This document shows positions 18,165-26,740 of a DNA stretch of 64,000 bases, in pieces (the first letter of the stretch is position 1; every line of letters begins with the position of its first letter). A model generated the notes under the pieces. The model was not told the origin of the DNA. It searched no databases and worked only from the letters and a program-made list of their open reading frames with translations. The stretch is from Flavihumibacter sp. UBA7668 (GTDB lineage: Bacteria > Bacteroidota > Bacteroidia > Chitinophagales > Chitinophagaceae). The stretch spans positions 404,962-468,961 of the forward strand of contig NZ_DLHM01000004.1 in assembly GCF_002483205.1 (NCBI RefSeq), given 5' to 3'. The position numbers and the translations under genes are program-made.

Positions 18165-18968
18165 ATGAGCAAAACCATAGCCATCATAGGCGGAGGTAAT
18201 CTGGGTATTTCTATTGCAGAGGGATTAACTGCAGGCGGCTTTTTATCTCCTGCCCAGATAACCGTTACCCGAAGAACCACTACCTTATTACAGCCGCTTC
18301 AGCAAAAAGGCATGCTTATCACCAGTGATAATGTTGCTGCAGCTGCTTCTAGTGAAGTTGTATTATTAGCCGTTAAGCCTTTCCAGGTGAAAGAAGTTAT
18401 CCGTGAAATTGCCCCTGCCTTAACAGCGGGAAAGCTGCTTATCTCAGTAGTAACGGGTGTTAGCATGCAGGAAATGAGGACAGAGATTGCTGCTGCACAG
18501 GCTCCTGCCATATTCAGGGCGATGCCAAACACCGCAGTTGCCATACGGGAAAGCATGACCTGTATCAGTCACTCCGGAGCCAGCCAGGAACAGGTGGACT
18601 GGGTTTTGGAATTGTTCAATCAGGTAGGTCGTGTAGTTGCTATTGATGAAAAGCTGATGGATGCTGCCACCGTTTTGGGGGCTTGTGGTACTGCTTATGC
18701 CATGCGTTATATCAGGGCTAATATTCAGGGAGGGATAGAAATAGGGTTTGATGCCAAAACTGCCAGTCTGATTGCTGCCCAAACAGTAAAAGGAGCGGCA
18801 GAATTGCTATTGCAAAAGGGCACCCATCCGGAGTACGAAATTGATAAGGTAACCACTCCTAAAGGCTGTACCATTGCAGGTTTAAATGAAATGGAACACC
18901 AGGGCTTTAGTTCCTCGCTTATTAAAGGGATATCAGCGAGTTATGTGAAAATTCAGGCCGACAAATAA
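18165..18968 (+). CDS. proC: pyrroline-5-carboxylate reductase
   Basis: 267 residues. It reduces 1-pyrroline-5-carboxylate to proline with NAD(P)H in the cytoplasm. The N-terminal Rossmann motif is IAIIGGGNLGISIAEGL. VVLLAVKPFQVKEV, RAMPNTAVAIRESMT and the C-terminal TVKGAAELLLQKGTHPEYEIDKVTTPKGCTIAGLNEME follow, all family hallmarks. It starts 18 nt after hldD and probably shares its transcript. Confidence 0.96.
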   Translation: MSKTIAIIGGGNLGISIAEGLTAGGFLSPAQITVTRRTTTLLQPLQQKGMLITSDNVAAAASSEVVLLAVKPFQVKEVIREIAPALTAGKLLISVVTGVSMQEMRTEIAAAQAPAIFRAMPNTAVAIRESMTCISHSGASQEQVDWVLELFNQVGRVVAIDEKLMDAATVLGACGTAYAMRYIRANIQGGIEIGFDAKTASLIAAQTVKGAAELLLQKGTHPEYEIDKVTTPKGCTIAGLNEMEHQGFSSSLIKGISASYVKIQADK

Positions 18969-19039
18969 TAATTGATTCAGTTGTTCGTTTTTAAATCAGA
19001 CGGCGTAAGGGATTTCACCTAGATATTAAAATTTTTTGT

Positions 19040-19047
19040 TACCTTCG
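19040..19047 (+). promoter_or_regulatory. candidate -7 promoter element of the 59-residue peptide gene
   Basis: TACCTTCG lies 38 nt before the ATG at 19086 and fits the Bacteroidetes -7 box with one change. The -33 element is not clear. Confidence 0.4.
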
Positions 19048-19085
19048 CTGCTCCTAAACCTGTGAACAACTAAGAATCTAATTGT

Positions 19086-19265
19086 ATGAAGCGAAATTTA
19101 AGTGTGTGGATCCTTTTTGTAGAGATTTTGGCAATTGTGGTGATACATGCAAACAAAGACCAGGCAGAAAAAATCAAGGAAATATTGATGAAGCGGAATC
19201 ATTCTGCCTTTATAAAAGCAACTCCGATCCAACCGTCCGCTGTTTCTCAGCTGACTATCAAATAA
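19086..19265 (+). CDS. small single-span membrane peptide, 59 residues
   Basis: ATG at 19086, stop TAA at 19263-19265. The product begins MKRNLSVWILFVEILAIVVI: a basic start and one hydrophobic span. A charged helix (NKDQAEKIKEILMKRN) and a short polar tail follow. It is bracketed by a -7-like box upstream and a strong intrinsic terminator 25 nt downstream, which argues for a real transcription unit. I do not recognise the family. A longer overlapping frame (19082-19345) runs through the terminator and is not credible. Confidence 0.6.
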   Translation: MKRNLSVWILFVEILAIVVIHANKDQAEKIKEILMKRNHSAFIKATPIQPSAVSQLTIK

Positions 19266-19290
19266 TAAGCAATAATCACCAAAAGGAAAA

Positions 19291-19330
19291 AATAGGCATC
19301 CGGGATTCCGGGTGCCTATTGTCTTTTTAT
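19291..19330 (+). terminator. strong intrinsic terminator after the 59-residue peptide gene
   Basis: 13-bp stem, 19291-19303 against 19308-19320 (AATAGGCATCCGG / CCGGGTGCCTATT, one G-T), with loop GATT, then GTCTTTTTAT. Confidence 0.9.
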
Positions 19331-19332
19331 CC

Positions 19333-19502
19333 TATCTTTGCATGACCTCCCGGATGAACATATTGCAAATTTCCGCAAGGTCACATCAGCCTGGTTCACA
19401 ATAATTGATTTAGCTTGTTTTTTGTCGCAACTGGCCAACCGGCCAGAGGTGATTATTTTTTTAGAACCCGGCCAAACTGGAAAAAATTGAAACTTAATTG
19501 AT
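19333..19502 (+). promoter_or_regulatory. pyrG promoter and structured leader
   Basis: A -7 box TATCTTTG lies at 19333-19340, giving a leader of about 155 nt. The leader holds TGACCT (19343-19348) complementary to AGGTCA (19378-19383), and the hairpin CTGGCC-AACC-GGCCAG (19431-19446). A run of seven T begins about 10 nt after that hairpin (around 19456-19462). A 16-codon frame starts at the ATG at 19354 (MNILQISARSHQPGSQ). An attenuator is possible but the T-run spacing is loose. Confidence 0.45.
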
Positions 19503-21149
19503 ATGGCCAAGTACATTTTTGTTACAGGCGGAGTAACTTCTTCCCTGGGTAAAGGAATTATTGCTGCATCACTCGGAAAATTGTTGCAGGCAAGAGGGTT
19601 AACTGTAACGATTCAGAAATTTGATCCCTATATTAATGTGGATCCGGGTACACTGAATCCATACGAACATGGAGAGTGTTATGTAACGGAAGATGGAGCA
19701 GAAACCGATCTCGATCTGGGGCACTATGAACGATTTCTGAGTATTTTCACCAGTCAGGCCAATAATGTTACCACCGGACGTATTTACCAGACCGTTATAA
19801 ACAAGGAAAGAGATGGTGCCTATCTGGGAAAAACTGTTCAGGTGGTTCCTCATATTACCGATGAAATCAAACGTCGCATGTTATTATTGGGACAGGGCGG
19901 CTATGATATTGTTATTACGGAAATCGGCGGAACGGTTGGTGATATTGAAAGTCTGCCTTTTATTGAAGCAGTACGTCAATTGCAGTGGGAATTACCGGAA
20001 GAGGATTGTGTGGTGGTTCACCTTACGCTGATTCCCTATCTAAAAGCAGCAAAGGAACTGAAAACCAAACCAACCCAGCACAGTGTACGGATGTTGAGTC
20101 AGGAAGGTGTTCACCCGGATGTGATTGTTTGTCGCACTGAAGAACCTCTGGGTCCTGAAATCAAGCGGAAAATCGCGCTTTTCTGTAATGTGAAAAAAGA
20201 AGCAGTTATTGAAGCGGCAGATGCGCCCACGATTTATGAGGTTCCCCTGGCTATGATGCGGGAAAAGCTGGATTTGATCTGTTTGAAAAAGATGAATATT
20301 ACCAAGTATTCTGAACCGGAATTATCCAAATGGAAGGAGTTTCTGGATAAATTAAAATACCCAAAAAGCAAGGTTACGATCGGGCTTATTGGTAAGTATA
20401 TTGAATTGCAGGATGCCTATAAATCAATCCTGGAAGCATTTATCCATGCAGGAGCCATGAATGAGTGCAAGGTAAATATTGTGAATGTGCACAGTGAGTT
20501 TATCACAGAAGAAAATGTGGAAGAGAAACTCGGACATCTGGATGGTTTACTGGTAGCACCTGGTTTTGGTCACCGTGGAATTGAGGGTAAAATTGTGGCG
20601 GTTAAATATGCGCGGGAGCAGAAACTACCCTTCTTCGGCATTTGTCTGGGTATGCAGATGAGTGTAATTGAATTTGCCAGAAATGTACTGAACTGGCCGG
20701 AAGCACATTCAACAGAAATGGATCCCAATACCCCGCGTCCGGTTATTGATTTGATGGAAAATCAGAAATCCGTTACGGCGAAAGGCGGAACCATGCGGCT
20801 GGGATCTTATCCCTGCCAGATAGTGGAAGGCAGCCTGGCGCACCAGATTTATGGTACAACGCAAATTTCAGAACGCCATCGGCATCGTTGGGAATTTAAT
20901 AACCAATACCTTCCTGATTTTGAAGCAGCCGGACTGGTTGCCAGTGGAAAAAACCCTGAAAGTGGTTTGGTGGAAATTGTGGAATTGCCCAATCATCCCT
21001 TCTTTCTCGGAGTTCAATACCATCCTGAACTAAAAAGCACCGTGGAAAATCCACAGCCGATTTTTGTTCATTTTGTGAAAGCTGCCAAAGAATATGCTGA
21101 AAAAAAGGACGGGGTAAGAAATCCCTTACTCCAAAGTGAAATGATATAA
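19503..21149 (+). CDS. pyrG: CTP synthase
   Basis: 548 residues. It aminates UTP to CTP using ATP and glutamine. The N-terminal synthetase domain starts KYIFVTGGVTSSLGKGIIAASLG (P-loop) and includes FDPYINVDPGTLNPYEHGE and EIGGTVGDIESLPF. The C-terminal class I glutaminase domain has FFGICLGMQ with the nucleophile Cys381 and a closing GVQYHPELKSTVENP with the catalytic His/Glu. Length and both domains are complete. It is followed by a purine tract and a terminator. Confidence 0.98.
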   Translation: MAKYIFVTGGVTSSLGKGIIAASLGKLLQARGLTVTIQKFDPYINVDPGTLNPYEHGECYVTEDGAETDLDLGHYERFLSIFTSQANNVTTGRIYQTVINKERDGAYLGKTVQVVPHITDEIKRRMLLLGQGGYDIVITEIGGTVGDIESLPFIEAVRQLQWELPEEDCVVVHLTLIPYLKAAKELKTKPTQHSVRMLSQEGVHPDVIVCRTEEPLGPEIKRKIALFCNVKKEAVIEAADAPTIYEVPLAMMREKLDLICLKKMNITKYSEPELSKWKEFLDKLKYPKSKVTIGLIGKYIELQDAYKSILEAFIHAGAMNECKVNIVNVHSEFITEENVEEKLGHLDGLLVAPGFGHRGIEGKIVAVKYAREQKLPFFGICLGMQMSVIEFARNVLNWPEAHSTEMDPNTPRPVIDLMENQKSVTAKGGTMRLGSYPCQIVEGSLAHQIYGTTQISERHRHRWEFNNQYLPDFEAAGLVASGKNPESGLVEIVELPNHPFFLGVQYHPELKSTVENPQPIFVHFVKAAKEYAEKKDGVRNPLLQSEMI

Positions 21150-21201
21150 GGAGGAAGGGGGATGGGAGAGGGGAGAAAATGGAGAAGGGGAAAGGAAATG
21201 G
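21148..21201 (+). repeat. purine tract directly after the pyrG stop codon
   Basis: From the pyrG stop codon to 21201 the + strand is almost only A and G (GGAGGAAGGGGGATGGGAG onward). It is roughly complementary to the pyrimidine tract at 21308-21384. The pyrG terminator lies between the two. Confidence 0.75.
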
Positions 21202-21235
21202 TATGTCAATCAACTTAAAGCTTCCAAATAACAGT

Positions 21236-21261
21236 AAGCCACCCGATTTGGGTGGCTTTTT
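21236..21261 (+). terminator. intrinsic terminator of pyrG
   Basis: AAGCCACCC (21236-21244), loop GATTT, GGGTGGCTT (21250-21258), then a T run to 21261. Confidence 0.9.
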
Positions 21262-21307
21262 CTAATGGAGAAACTCCTGTGATTTTATCTTTTTTAATTC
21301 GGGAATT

Positions 21308-21392
21308 CCCTCCTCCTCTTTCCCCTCCTCCCTTCTCCTCTTCCCCCTTTTCCTCCTTTGTCTCCTCTTTCTCCCCTTTTCCTTTATCTTCG
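21308..21392 (+). promoter_or_regulatory. pyrimidine tract leading into the yidC -7 box
   Basis: From 21308 to 21384 the + strand is C/T with a single G (in TTTG, 21357-21360). It runs straight into a -7-like box TATCTTCG (21385-21392), 31 nt before the yidC start. The TTTG could serve as -33, though the 24-nt spacer is long. Confidence 0.5.
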
Positions 21393-21423
21393 CAGCTCTT
21401 AAAAATACTACTGGATGCAAAGC

Positions 21424-23262
21424 ATGGATCGGAACACGATAATTGGTTTTGTGCTGTTGGGGGTACTTTTGTTTGTTTATCTGTTTATTTCTTCTAAAAA
21501 TAGCAGGGAATTAGAAGCTCAACGCCTCCGCCAGGAAGATTCTCTGGCAAAAATTGAATTGGTTAAACAGCAGGCGGCCCAGGCCCGGGCAAAGGATAGT
21601 ATCGTTGCAACTGTGCAGGCGCTCGACTCCAATGCTACCGGATGGACAAGGTATTTGGCCGGTACTACCAGTTTTCATACCGTTGAAACCGATTTGCTCA
21701 AAATTCGGTTCAGTAATAAAGGCGGACAGCCTGTTCAGGTTGAATTAAAGAAATTTTCACGTGCCGACAGCAGTTTTGTTTCCATCATTGAAGATGGAAG
21801 TGATCAGTTCAGCTTTCCCGTGCTGACTGCACCCAATCAAAGCACTCCGTCTGCGGATCTGTATTTTCACTTGAAATCTGCACAACAGGATGCAAACGGC
21901 AACCAGGTGGTTGTTTACGAAGCAAATGGAAATGCCGGCGAATCTATACAGCAGGAATATATTATCAAGCCAGGAACCTATCTGATTGATTTTAATTTAC
22001 GTTTGAATGGCACTACTTCCATGATTGCCCAACAGAATTTACAGTTGCAATGGAATGTTGCCGCTCAGCAACAGGAGATCGATGCCAAATATGAAAGAGA
22101 GCAATCACAACTGATATTGGTGGAAAATGGTGAATACGATTATTTCAATCTCTTTTCCAATGATCAGGAGAGTTTTGAAAATACCGTTCATTGGGCTAGT
22201 ATCAAACAGCGCTTTTTCAATGCCACCATCATAAATAAGGATAAGTTTGATAAAGCAAAATTTGAATGGACAACACCTGCAGAAGATAGTTCCCGTTTGA
22301 TTGTTGCAACAAAAGCAAGCTTCGAAAAAAAATTGCCCGCAGGAACGCAGGCGACCCTTCCCTTACAGTTTTATTTTGGTCCGAATGACTACAAAATTCT
22401 GCGAAATATCGGCGTGGAGAAAATGGATAAGATCGTAAACCTCGGACAAGGACCTTATGCATTTGTACGTCCAATCAACCAGTACATTGTTATGCCGGTA
22501 TTTGATTTTATAAAAAAATACTTCGCCTCATTTGGATTGGTAATTGCCTTGTTGACTATTTTCATCCGCCTTATAACTTCACCATTGGTTTATTCAAGTT
22601 ATCTGAGTGGTGCAAAAATGAAAGCCCTGCGTCCTGAAATTGATGCCCTCAAAGCTAAGTTTGGAGATGATCAGCAGGCATTTGGTATGGAACAGATGAA
22701 GTTGTTCCGCGAAGCGGGTGTTAATCCATTGGGAGGTTGCATTCCAGCCCTGTTACAGATTCCTATTTTCTTTGCATTGTATAGTTTCTTTAACTCATTC
22801 GTAGATCTGCGTGGCGAATCATTTCTGTGGGCAGCTGATCTTTCTACCTATGATATCATTACAAAACTTCCTTTTCATATTCCCTGGTTTGGTGATCATA
22901 TCAGCTTATTTACCCTAACAGCAGTAATAACCAGCTTCCTGATCTCCATCTATAATATGAATATGACACCGGATCAGAATAATCCGATGTTAAAATACAT
23001 GCCTTATTTCTTTCCAATTTTGCTTTTATTCTTCTTCAACCGACTGCCTTCGGCATTGACCTGGTACTATACCGTATCGAATCTGATTACACTGGCCTTA
23101 CAATGGGTAATTCAGAATTATATCATCGATCACGATAAAATAGTGGCGCAATTAGCCGCTAATAGAGCCAAGCCAAAGACCAAATCGAAATGGCAGGAAA
23201 AGATGGAACAGATGCAGGAAACGCAGAAGCGCGTACAGGATATGCAGAAAAAAGGTAAGTAG
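21424..23262 (+). CDS. yidC: membrane protein insertase YidC
   Basis: 612 residues from the ATG at 21424 (MDRNTIIGFVLLGVLLFVYLF), the family start in this phylum; an ATG three codons earlier is less likely. An N-terminal span is followed by a periplasmic beta-domain (about 60-360). The conserved 60KD insertase core follows (FGLVIALLTIFIRLITSPLVYSSY, FREAGVNPLGGCIPALLQIPIFFALY) with five spans in all. The C-terminal tail is Lys/Gln-rich (KWQEKMEQMQETQKRVQDMQKK). It inserts and folds inner-membrane proteins, alone or with Sec. Confidence 0.97.
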   Translation: MDRNTIIGFVLLGVLLFVYLFISSKNSRELEAQRLRQEDSLAKIELVKQQAAQARAKDSIVATVQALDSNATGWTRYLAGTTSFHTVETDLLKIRFSNKGGQPVQVELKKFSRADSSFVSIIEDGSDQFSFPVLTAPNQSTPSADLYFHLKSAQQDANGNQVVVYEANGNAGESIQQEYIIKPGTYLIDFNLRLNGTTSMIAQQNLQLQWNVAAQQQEIDAKYEREQSQLILVENGEYDYFNLFSNDQESFENTVHWASIKQRFFNATIINKDKFDKAKFEWTTPAEDSSRLIVATKASFEKKLPAGTQATLPLQFYFGPNDYKILRNIGVEKMDKIVNLGQGPYAFVRPINQYIVMPVFDFIKKYFASFGLVIALLTIFIRLITSPLVYSSYLSGAKMKALRPEIDALKAKFGDDQQAFGMEQMKLFREAGVNPLGGCIPALLQIPIFFALYSFFNSFVDLRGESFLWAADLSTYDIITKLPFHIPWFGDHISLFTLTAVITSFLISIYNMNMTPDQNNPMLKYMPYFFPILLLFFFNRLPSALTWYYTVSNLITLALQWVIQNYIIDHDKIVAQLAANRAKPKTKSKWQEKMEQMQETQKRVQDMQKKGK

Positions 23263-23308
23263 CCAACTAAAAATGGTTATTTTCCGTCTGATTTACAGCA
23301 AGATCAAC

Positions 23309-23968
23309 ATGAAAATAGCATTTCTTACCCTCCTGAGTTGGGTATGCTTTACCGGCATACAGGCTCAAAAAAGAGTATCTGACCTTACCATCGTATACGA
23401 TGCGGTAATTACTACCGGTACTGCAGAGCCTAAACTGGCAGATGCATTTGACGGAGCCACCACTACCGTTTACCTGAAGGGTGGATTGAGCCGTTCAGAA
23501 ATGCAAAGTGCGTTGGCAAGTTTCACAACCATTCACGATGCCAGGACAGGCGCCGCAGTAGTTTTGCAGGAAGTAGGCGGACAAAAAGTATTGATCCGTA
23601 TGACAGCAGATGACTGGAAGGATAAAAACCGTCGCTATGAAGGAATCAGCTTTACCACAACGGATGAAACCAAACAGTTAGCCGGCTATTCCTGTAAAAA
23701 AGCAGTAGCATCATTGAAAGATGGCTCCACCTTTACCGTTTTCTATACCGAAGAATTACAGCCGGAGAACAACCATTATAATTCCCAGTTTACCAATCTT
23801 CGCGGATTACCCCTCGAATATGAATTGCAACAGGGAAAACTAACTATCAAATACATCGTATCTCAGGTATCGCTGAATCCCGTTCCGGTTTCAAAATTTG
23901 ATATCCCCAAGTCCGGTTTCCGCGAAATGAGCTATGAGGAAAGTAAGAAAGGAAGAAGAGGGAATTAA
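23309..23968 (+). CDS. exported GLPGLI-like protein
   Basis: 219 residues from the ATG at 23309, which gives a proper signal peptide (KIAFLTLLSWVCFTGIQAQ); a longer frame from 23273 is unlikely. The mature part is beta-rich: DLTIVYDAVI, then ETKQLAGYSCKKAVASLKDGSTFTVFYTEEL and LRGLPLEYEL. The last segments match the pattern of GLPGLI proteins, whose 'GLPG-L-E' motif is altered to GLPLEYE here. Function is unknown. It lies 46 nt after yidC and is possibly co-transcribed. Confidence 0.7.
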   Translation: MKIAFLTLLSWVCFTGIQAQKRVSDLTIVYDAVITTGTAEPKLADAFDGATTTVYLKGGLSRSEMQSALASFTTIHDARTGAAVVLQEVGGQKVLIRMTADDWKDKNRRYEGISFTTTDETKQLAGYSCKKAVASLKDGSTFTVFYTEELQPENNHYNSQFTNLRGLPLEYELQQGKLTIKYIVSQVSLNPVPVSKFDIPKSGFREMSYEESKKGRRGN

Positions 23969-23987
23969 GGAGAAGGGAGAGGGGAAA

Positions 23988-24152
23988 GCCGCCTAAGAGC
24001 CGTCTAAGAGCCGCCTAAGAGCCGGAAACGATGGAGGAACAATTGGGAATCAATAAGGAAACGACGGAGAAACAATATAGAAACGATAGAGAATCGATAA
24101 TCAAACGATAGAGAAACAGTATAGAAACGATAGAAAATAACTGGAAAATAGA
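23988..24152 (+). repeat. degenerate tandem repeat with an 11-bp period, about 15 units
   Basis: It starts 19 nt after the stop codon of the GLPGLI-like gene. The first three units are near-identical (GCCGCCTAAGA, GCCGTCTAAGA, GCCGCCTAAGA). The register of 11 then continues through units such as TATAGAAACGA, TAGAGAATCGA, TAATCAAACGA and TAGAGAAACAG. Part of it is also a 22-bp repeat (24059-24080, 24081-24102, 24103-24124). Short frames on the minus strand here are products of the repeat, not genes. Confidence 0.8.
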
Positions 24153-24676
24153 AAAATCGGAGGACTTCCAGGGTTCGTAAGCGCAAAATAAACAGGTATA
24201 GCGCTTCCTAAGGACGACGTTTAAGCCGTTTAAGTTTGCATCCATGTATTACCCGCCTAACACCTTAACTATACGGTCTGTAATTTATGTTGGGGCTCCC
24301 GGAACCCACCTTTGGAGAGGTAGGAAGAACTGTTAGTTGCGCGCCAGCTTCCTTTTCTGTATAAAGGCCTTAACCTTGTATAAGAGGCAATTAACCAACC
24401 TGCTTTTTAAAACAAATTAGCAGTTTAGTGATGATTTTTGCTAAAAAATCTAAGAAACATTGCTACAGCTTGAACATAAGATACTACCGAATATTTATAC
24501 AATTTCTTTTTCTATAGGTAACAGTAAAGATGCCACCAGGCAACCAATGTTGATTTTAGGGTATAAGAAAATTGAAAAAAAAGAAAAATTGTACTCCAGA
24601 TTACAGGCAGAACAAATGTAAGCAGGATGTTTGTTTTTGAATTAAGGCCTCTTGGAATTTGGCTATAAATGAAAAT
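24153..24676. other. gene-free stretch, no recognised feature
   Basis: I find no credible coding frame, tRNA or known structured RNA. A GC-richer core (about 24270-24380) can form local hairpins, for example ACCTTTGGAGAGGT, and TATAC near 24275 can pair with GTATA near 24378. The rest is A/T-rich. An uncharacterised small RNA cannot be excluded. Confidence 0.5.
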
Positions 24677-24694
24677 GCTCCACTTTTCTGGAGC
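24677..24694 (-). terminator. intrinsic terminator of the minus-strand exported protein gene
   Basis: On the minus strand GCTCCA-N6-TGGAGC is followed by ATTTTC. It lies downstream of the heptamer repeat that follows the stop codon of the gene at 24728. Confidence 0.7.
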
Positions 24695-24696
24695 CC

Positions 24697-24731
24697 ACTT
24701 TTAACTTTCTACTTTTAACTTTTGACTTTAC
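24697..24731 (-). repeat. degenerate heptamer repeat between stop codon and terminator
   Basis: Five 7-bp units in + orientation: ACTTTTA, ACTTTCT, ACTTTTA, ACTTTTG, ACTTTAC. The last unit overlaps the stop codon of the minus-strand gene. In the sense of that gene the unit is TAAAAGT. Confidence 0.8.
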
Positions 24732-25120
24732 TTGTGCATCCGCACCTTCAAATTCAGCATCTGGGTGCTATTCCCATTGCAGGCAGTCGTTTTACCAATG
24801 GTAATACGGCTGTTGTAAGGCATAATATAAGTTGTATTGCCTTTTTGGTAGGTAACCAGCGTGTTGATGGACAACTGATTTTGGTTAACTTTGGAAGTGG
24901 TAAAACCCAGACTGCCTTTGTAGGATGGTCCGGCTTTTAAGGTAAAACCGGCAGTAGTTTTGATTGGAACAAAATGTTCGGTTGGTTTACTGGCCGTTTT
25001 TTTTGCTTTTTTCTCGCCTCCCATACTCGCCACAGCCAAACCGGTAATGCTCAGTAAAAGAGCAGCAGCCAGCAGTTTTCTACTGTGTTTAGTGATTCGT
25101 GTATGGAGGTTTAACAACAT
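24728..25120 (-). CDS. small exported protein of unknown function
   Basis: 130 residues from the ATG at 25120; the frame is open 11 codons further but this start gives a better N-terminus. A basic n-region (HTRITKHSRK) and hydrophobic core (LLAAALLLSITGLAVASMGG) form a signal peptide. A Lys-rich linker (KKAKKTASK) and a beta-rich domain follow (AGFTLKAGPSYKGSLGFTTS, TYIMPYNSRITIGKTT, MLNLKVRMHK). No known motif. Divergent from the TPR gene. Confidence 0.7.
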   Translation of the reverse strand: MLLNLHTRITKHSRKLLAAALLLSITGLAVASMGGEKKAKKTASKPTEHFVPIKTTAGFTLKAGPSYKGSLGFTTSKVNQNQLSINTLVTYQKGNTTYIMPYNSRITIGKTTACNGNSTQMLNLKVRMHK

Positions 25121-25266
25121 ATTAGTACAAAAATAAACAAAAAGTTTGGACAATTCCTAACCGTTTGTCATAAACTTTAATATCTATTTAACGCTTGTTA
25201 ATAAAAAATGTTACAGAAACTTGGAACTTTTTTTTCTTTAAGGTAAATTAGGAGAACCCATCATTC

Positions 25267-26688
25267 ATGAAAGAATACCCCTTTCGACAGGATAAAGAGG
25301 ACATGGAGGAATTATTGAGATTGTATAACGACAGGAAATCCGGCCGTTCCAGCAGCTTTCTCGATGAGGAATCCTTTGAGAAAATCATTAATTATTTTGA
25401 TGAGAAGGAAGATTTGGCCCAGGCTCAGGAGGCCTGTGACATGGGCGTGGAGCAATTCCCCTATTCATCTGCCCTTCTTTTCCGAAAAGCCGACATACTT
25501 ATTGCCACCCGGAAATACCGGGATGCCCTGGATGTGCTGGATTTGGCTGAATTGCTGGACAGTAGGGATATTGACCTGTATATTCTGAGGACGGATGCTT
25601 ATCTGGCACTGGATGAGCAGGAAAAGGCCATCCGGTTACTGGAAGAAGCACTTCATGAATTTGAAGGGGAAGAAAAGATTGAACTTTTGTTTGAGTTGGC
25701 GGATGTTTATGATGATTATGAAGAATTTGAAAAAATATTTGACTGTCTCAAGTTAATTCTGGAACAGGAGCCAACAAACGAAGAAGCCTTGTATAAAATC
25801 TGTTTCTGGACAGATTTTACCGGCAGAAATGAAGAAAGTATCCGGTTGCATCAGCAGATTCTGGATGATTACCCCTACAATGAGCTGGCATGGTTCAACC
25901 TGGCAGCCGCCTATCAGGGATTGAAGCTGTACGAAAAAGCGATTGATGCCTATAAGTATGCCATCACCATAGATGAAAAATTTGATTATGCCTACCGGAA
26001 TATGGGGGATGCATATATACGACTACGTAAATTTAAAGATGCCATTGAAGTGCTGGAAAAGGTGTTGGAACTTTCGAGGCCGGAAGATGTAATTTTTGAA
26101 GCGATCGGCCATTGTTACGACAAACTTAAAAACTACGGTCAGGCAAGAATTTACTATCGGAAAGCGGTTCATCTGAATCCGGACGACAGTAAATTGTATT
26201 ATAAGATTGCCTGTACCTATATCAATGAAGAACAATGGACTCAGGCGGTAAAACAACTGGAAACTGCCATGCAGATCCATAAAGCGGTTCCGGAATTCAA
26301 TCTGGCTATGGGAGAATGTAAGGTTCAGTTGGGGGAAACACGGGATGCTATCTTTTATTTTTCCAATGTTGTCAGAGCCCGGCCCAAAAGCGTGCAGGGC
26401 TGGGAGGCGCTTATCCGTTGTCTTTATCTGAATAAGTTTTATGAAGAAGCAATGGAACAGGTGATGGCTGCCTTGCAGCATACCGATGGAAAGCCTTTGT
26501 TCATATATTATAAAAGTGCCATCCTTTTTGCCCTTGGTAAATCCAAGGAAGCCCTGTTATACCTTGAAAGAGGGTTGCAGAAGGCGCCCAAACAATTAAA
26601 AGAATTTGTGGCATTGCATCCCACCATCCTTCAAAATCAACTGGTGGTTGACATGCTGGCACGTCATCGAAAATCAGGAAAAGCATAA
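25267..26688 (+). CDS. tetratricopeptide repeat protein, soluble
   Basis: 473 residues with no signal peptide or membrane span. After a 30-residue charged N-terminus the protein is a continuous TPR solenoid of about 11-12 helical pairs, clearest at LAWFNLAAAYQGLKLYEKAIDAYKYAITID, AYRNMGDAYIRLRKFKDAIEVLEKVLEL and ARIYYRKAVHLNPDDSKLYYKIACTYI. It is probably a cytoplasmic scaffold; the partner is unknown. It lies 52 nt before comA, and conserved neighbourhood with comA/aroE would be worth testing. Confidence 0.88.
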   Translation: MKEYPFRQDKEDMEELLRLYNDRKSGRSSSFLDEESFEKIINYFDEKEDLAQAQEACDMGVEQFPYSSALLFRKADILIATRKYRDALDVLDLAELLDSRDIDLYILRTDAYLALDEQEKAIRLLEEALHEFEGEEKIELLFELADVYDDYEEFEKIFDCLKLILEQEPTNEEALYKICFWTDFTGRNEESIRLHQQILDDYPYNELAWFNLAAAYQGLKLYEKAIDAYKYAITIDEKFDYAYRNMGDAYIRLRKFKDAIEVLEKVLELSRPEDVIFEAIGHCYDKLKNYGQARIYYRKAVHLNPDDSKLYYKIACTYINEEQWTQAVKQLETAMQIHKAVPEFNLAMGECKVQLGETRDAIFYFSNVVRARPKSVQGWEALIRCLYLNKFYEEAMEQVMAALQHTDGKPLFIYYKSAILFALGKSKEALLYLERGLQKAPKQLKEFVALHPTILQNQLVVDMLARHRKSGKA

Positions 26689-26740
26689 TGTGGCGGCTGT
26701 TTCCTATTTTTGCGCGGTTTCTCTACAAAAAATAGTGTAA

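Noticed and set aside
24004..24245. Two short minus-strand frames (60 and 76 codons)
   Set aside because: Products of the 11-bp repeat (an 11-residue period of Arg/Phe/Ser); no start context.
24270..24390. Possible structured RNA (6S, SRP or tmRNA)
   Set aside because: Local hairpins can be drawn, but none of the diagnostic sequences of these RNAs is present.
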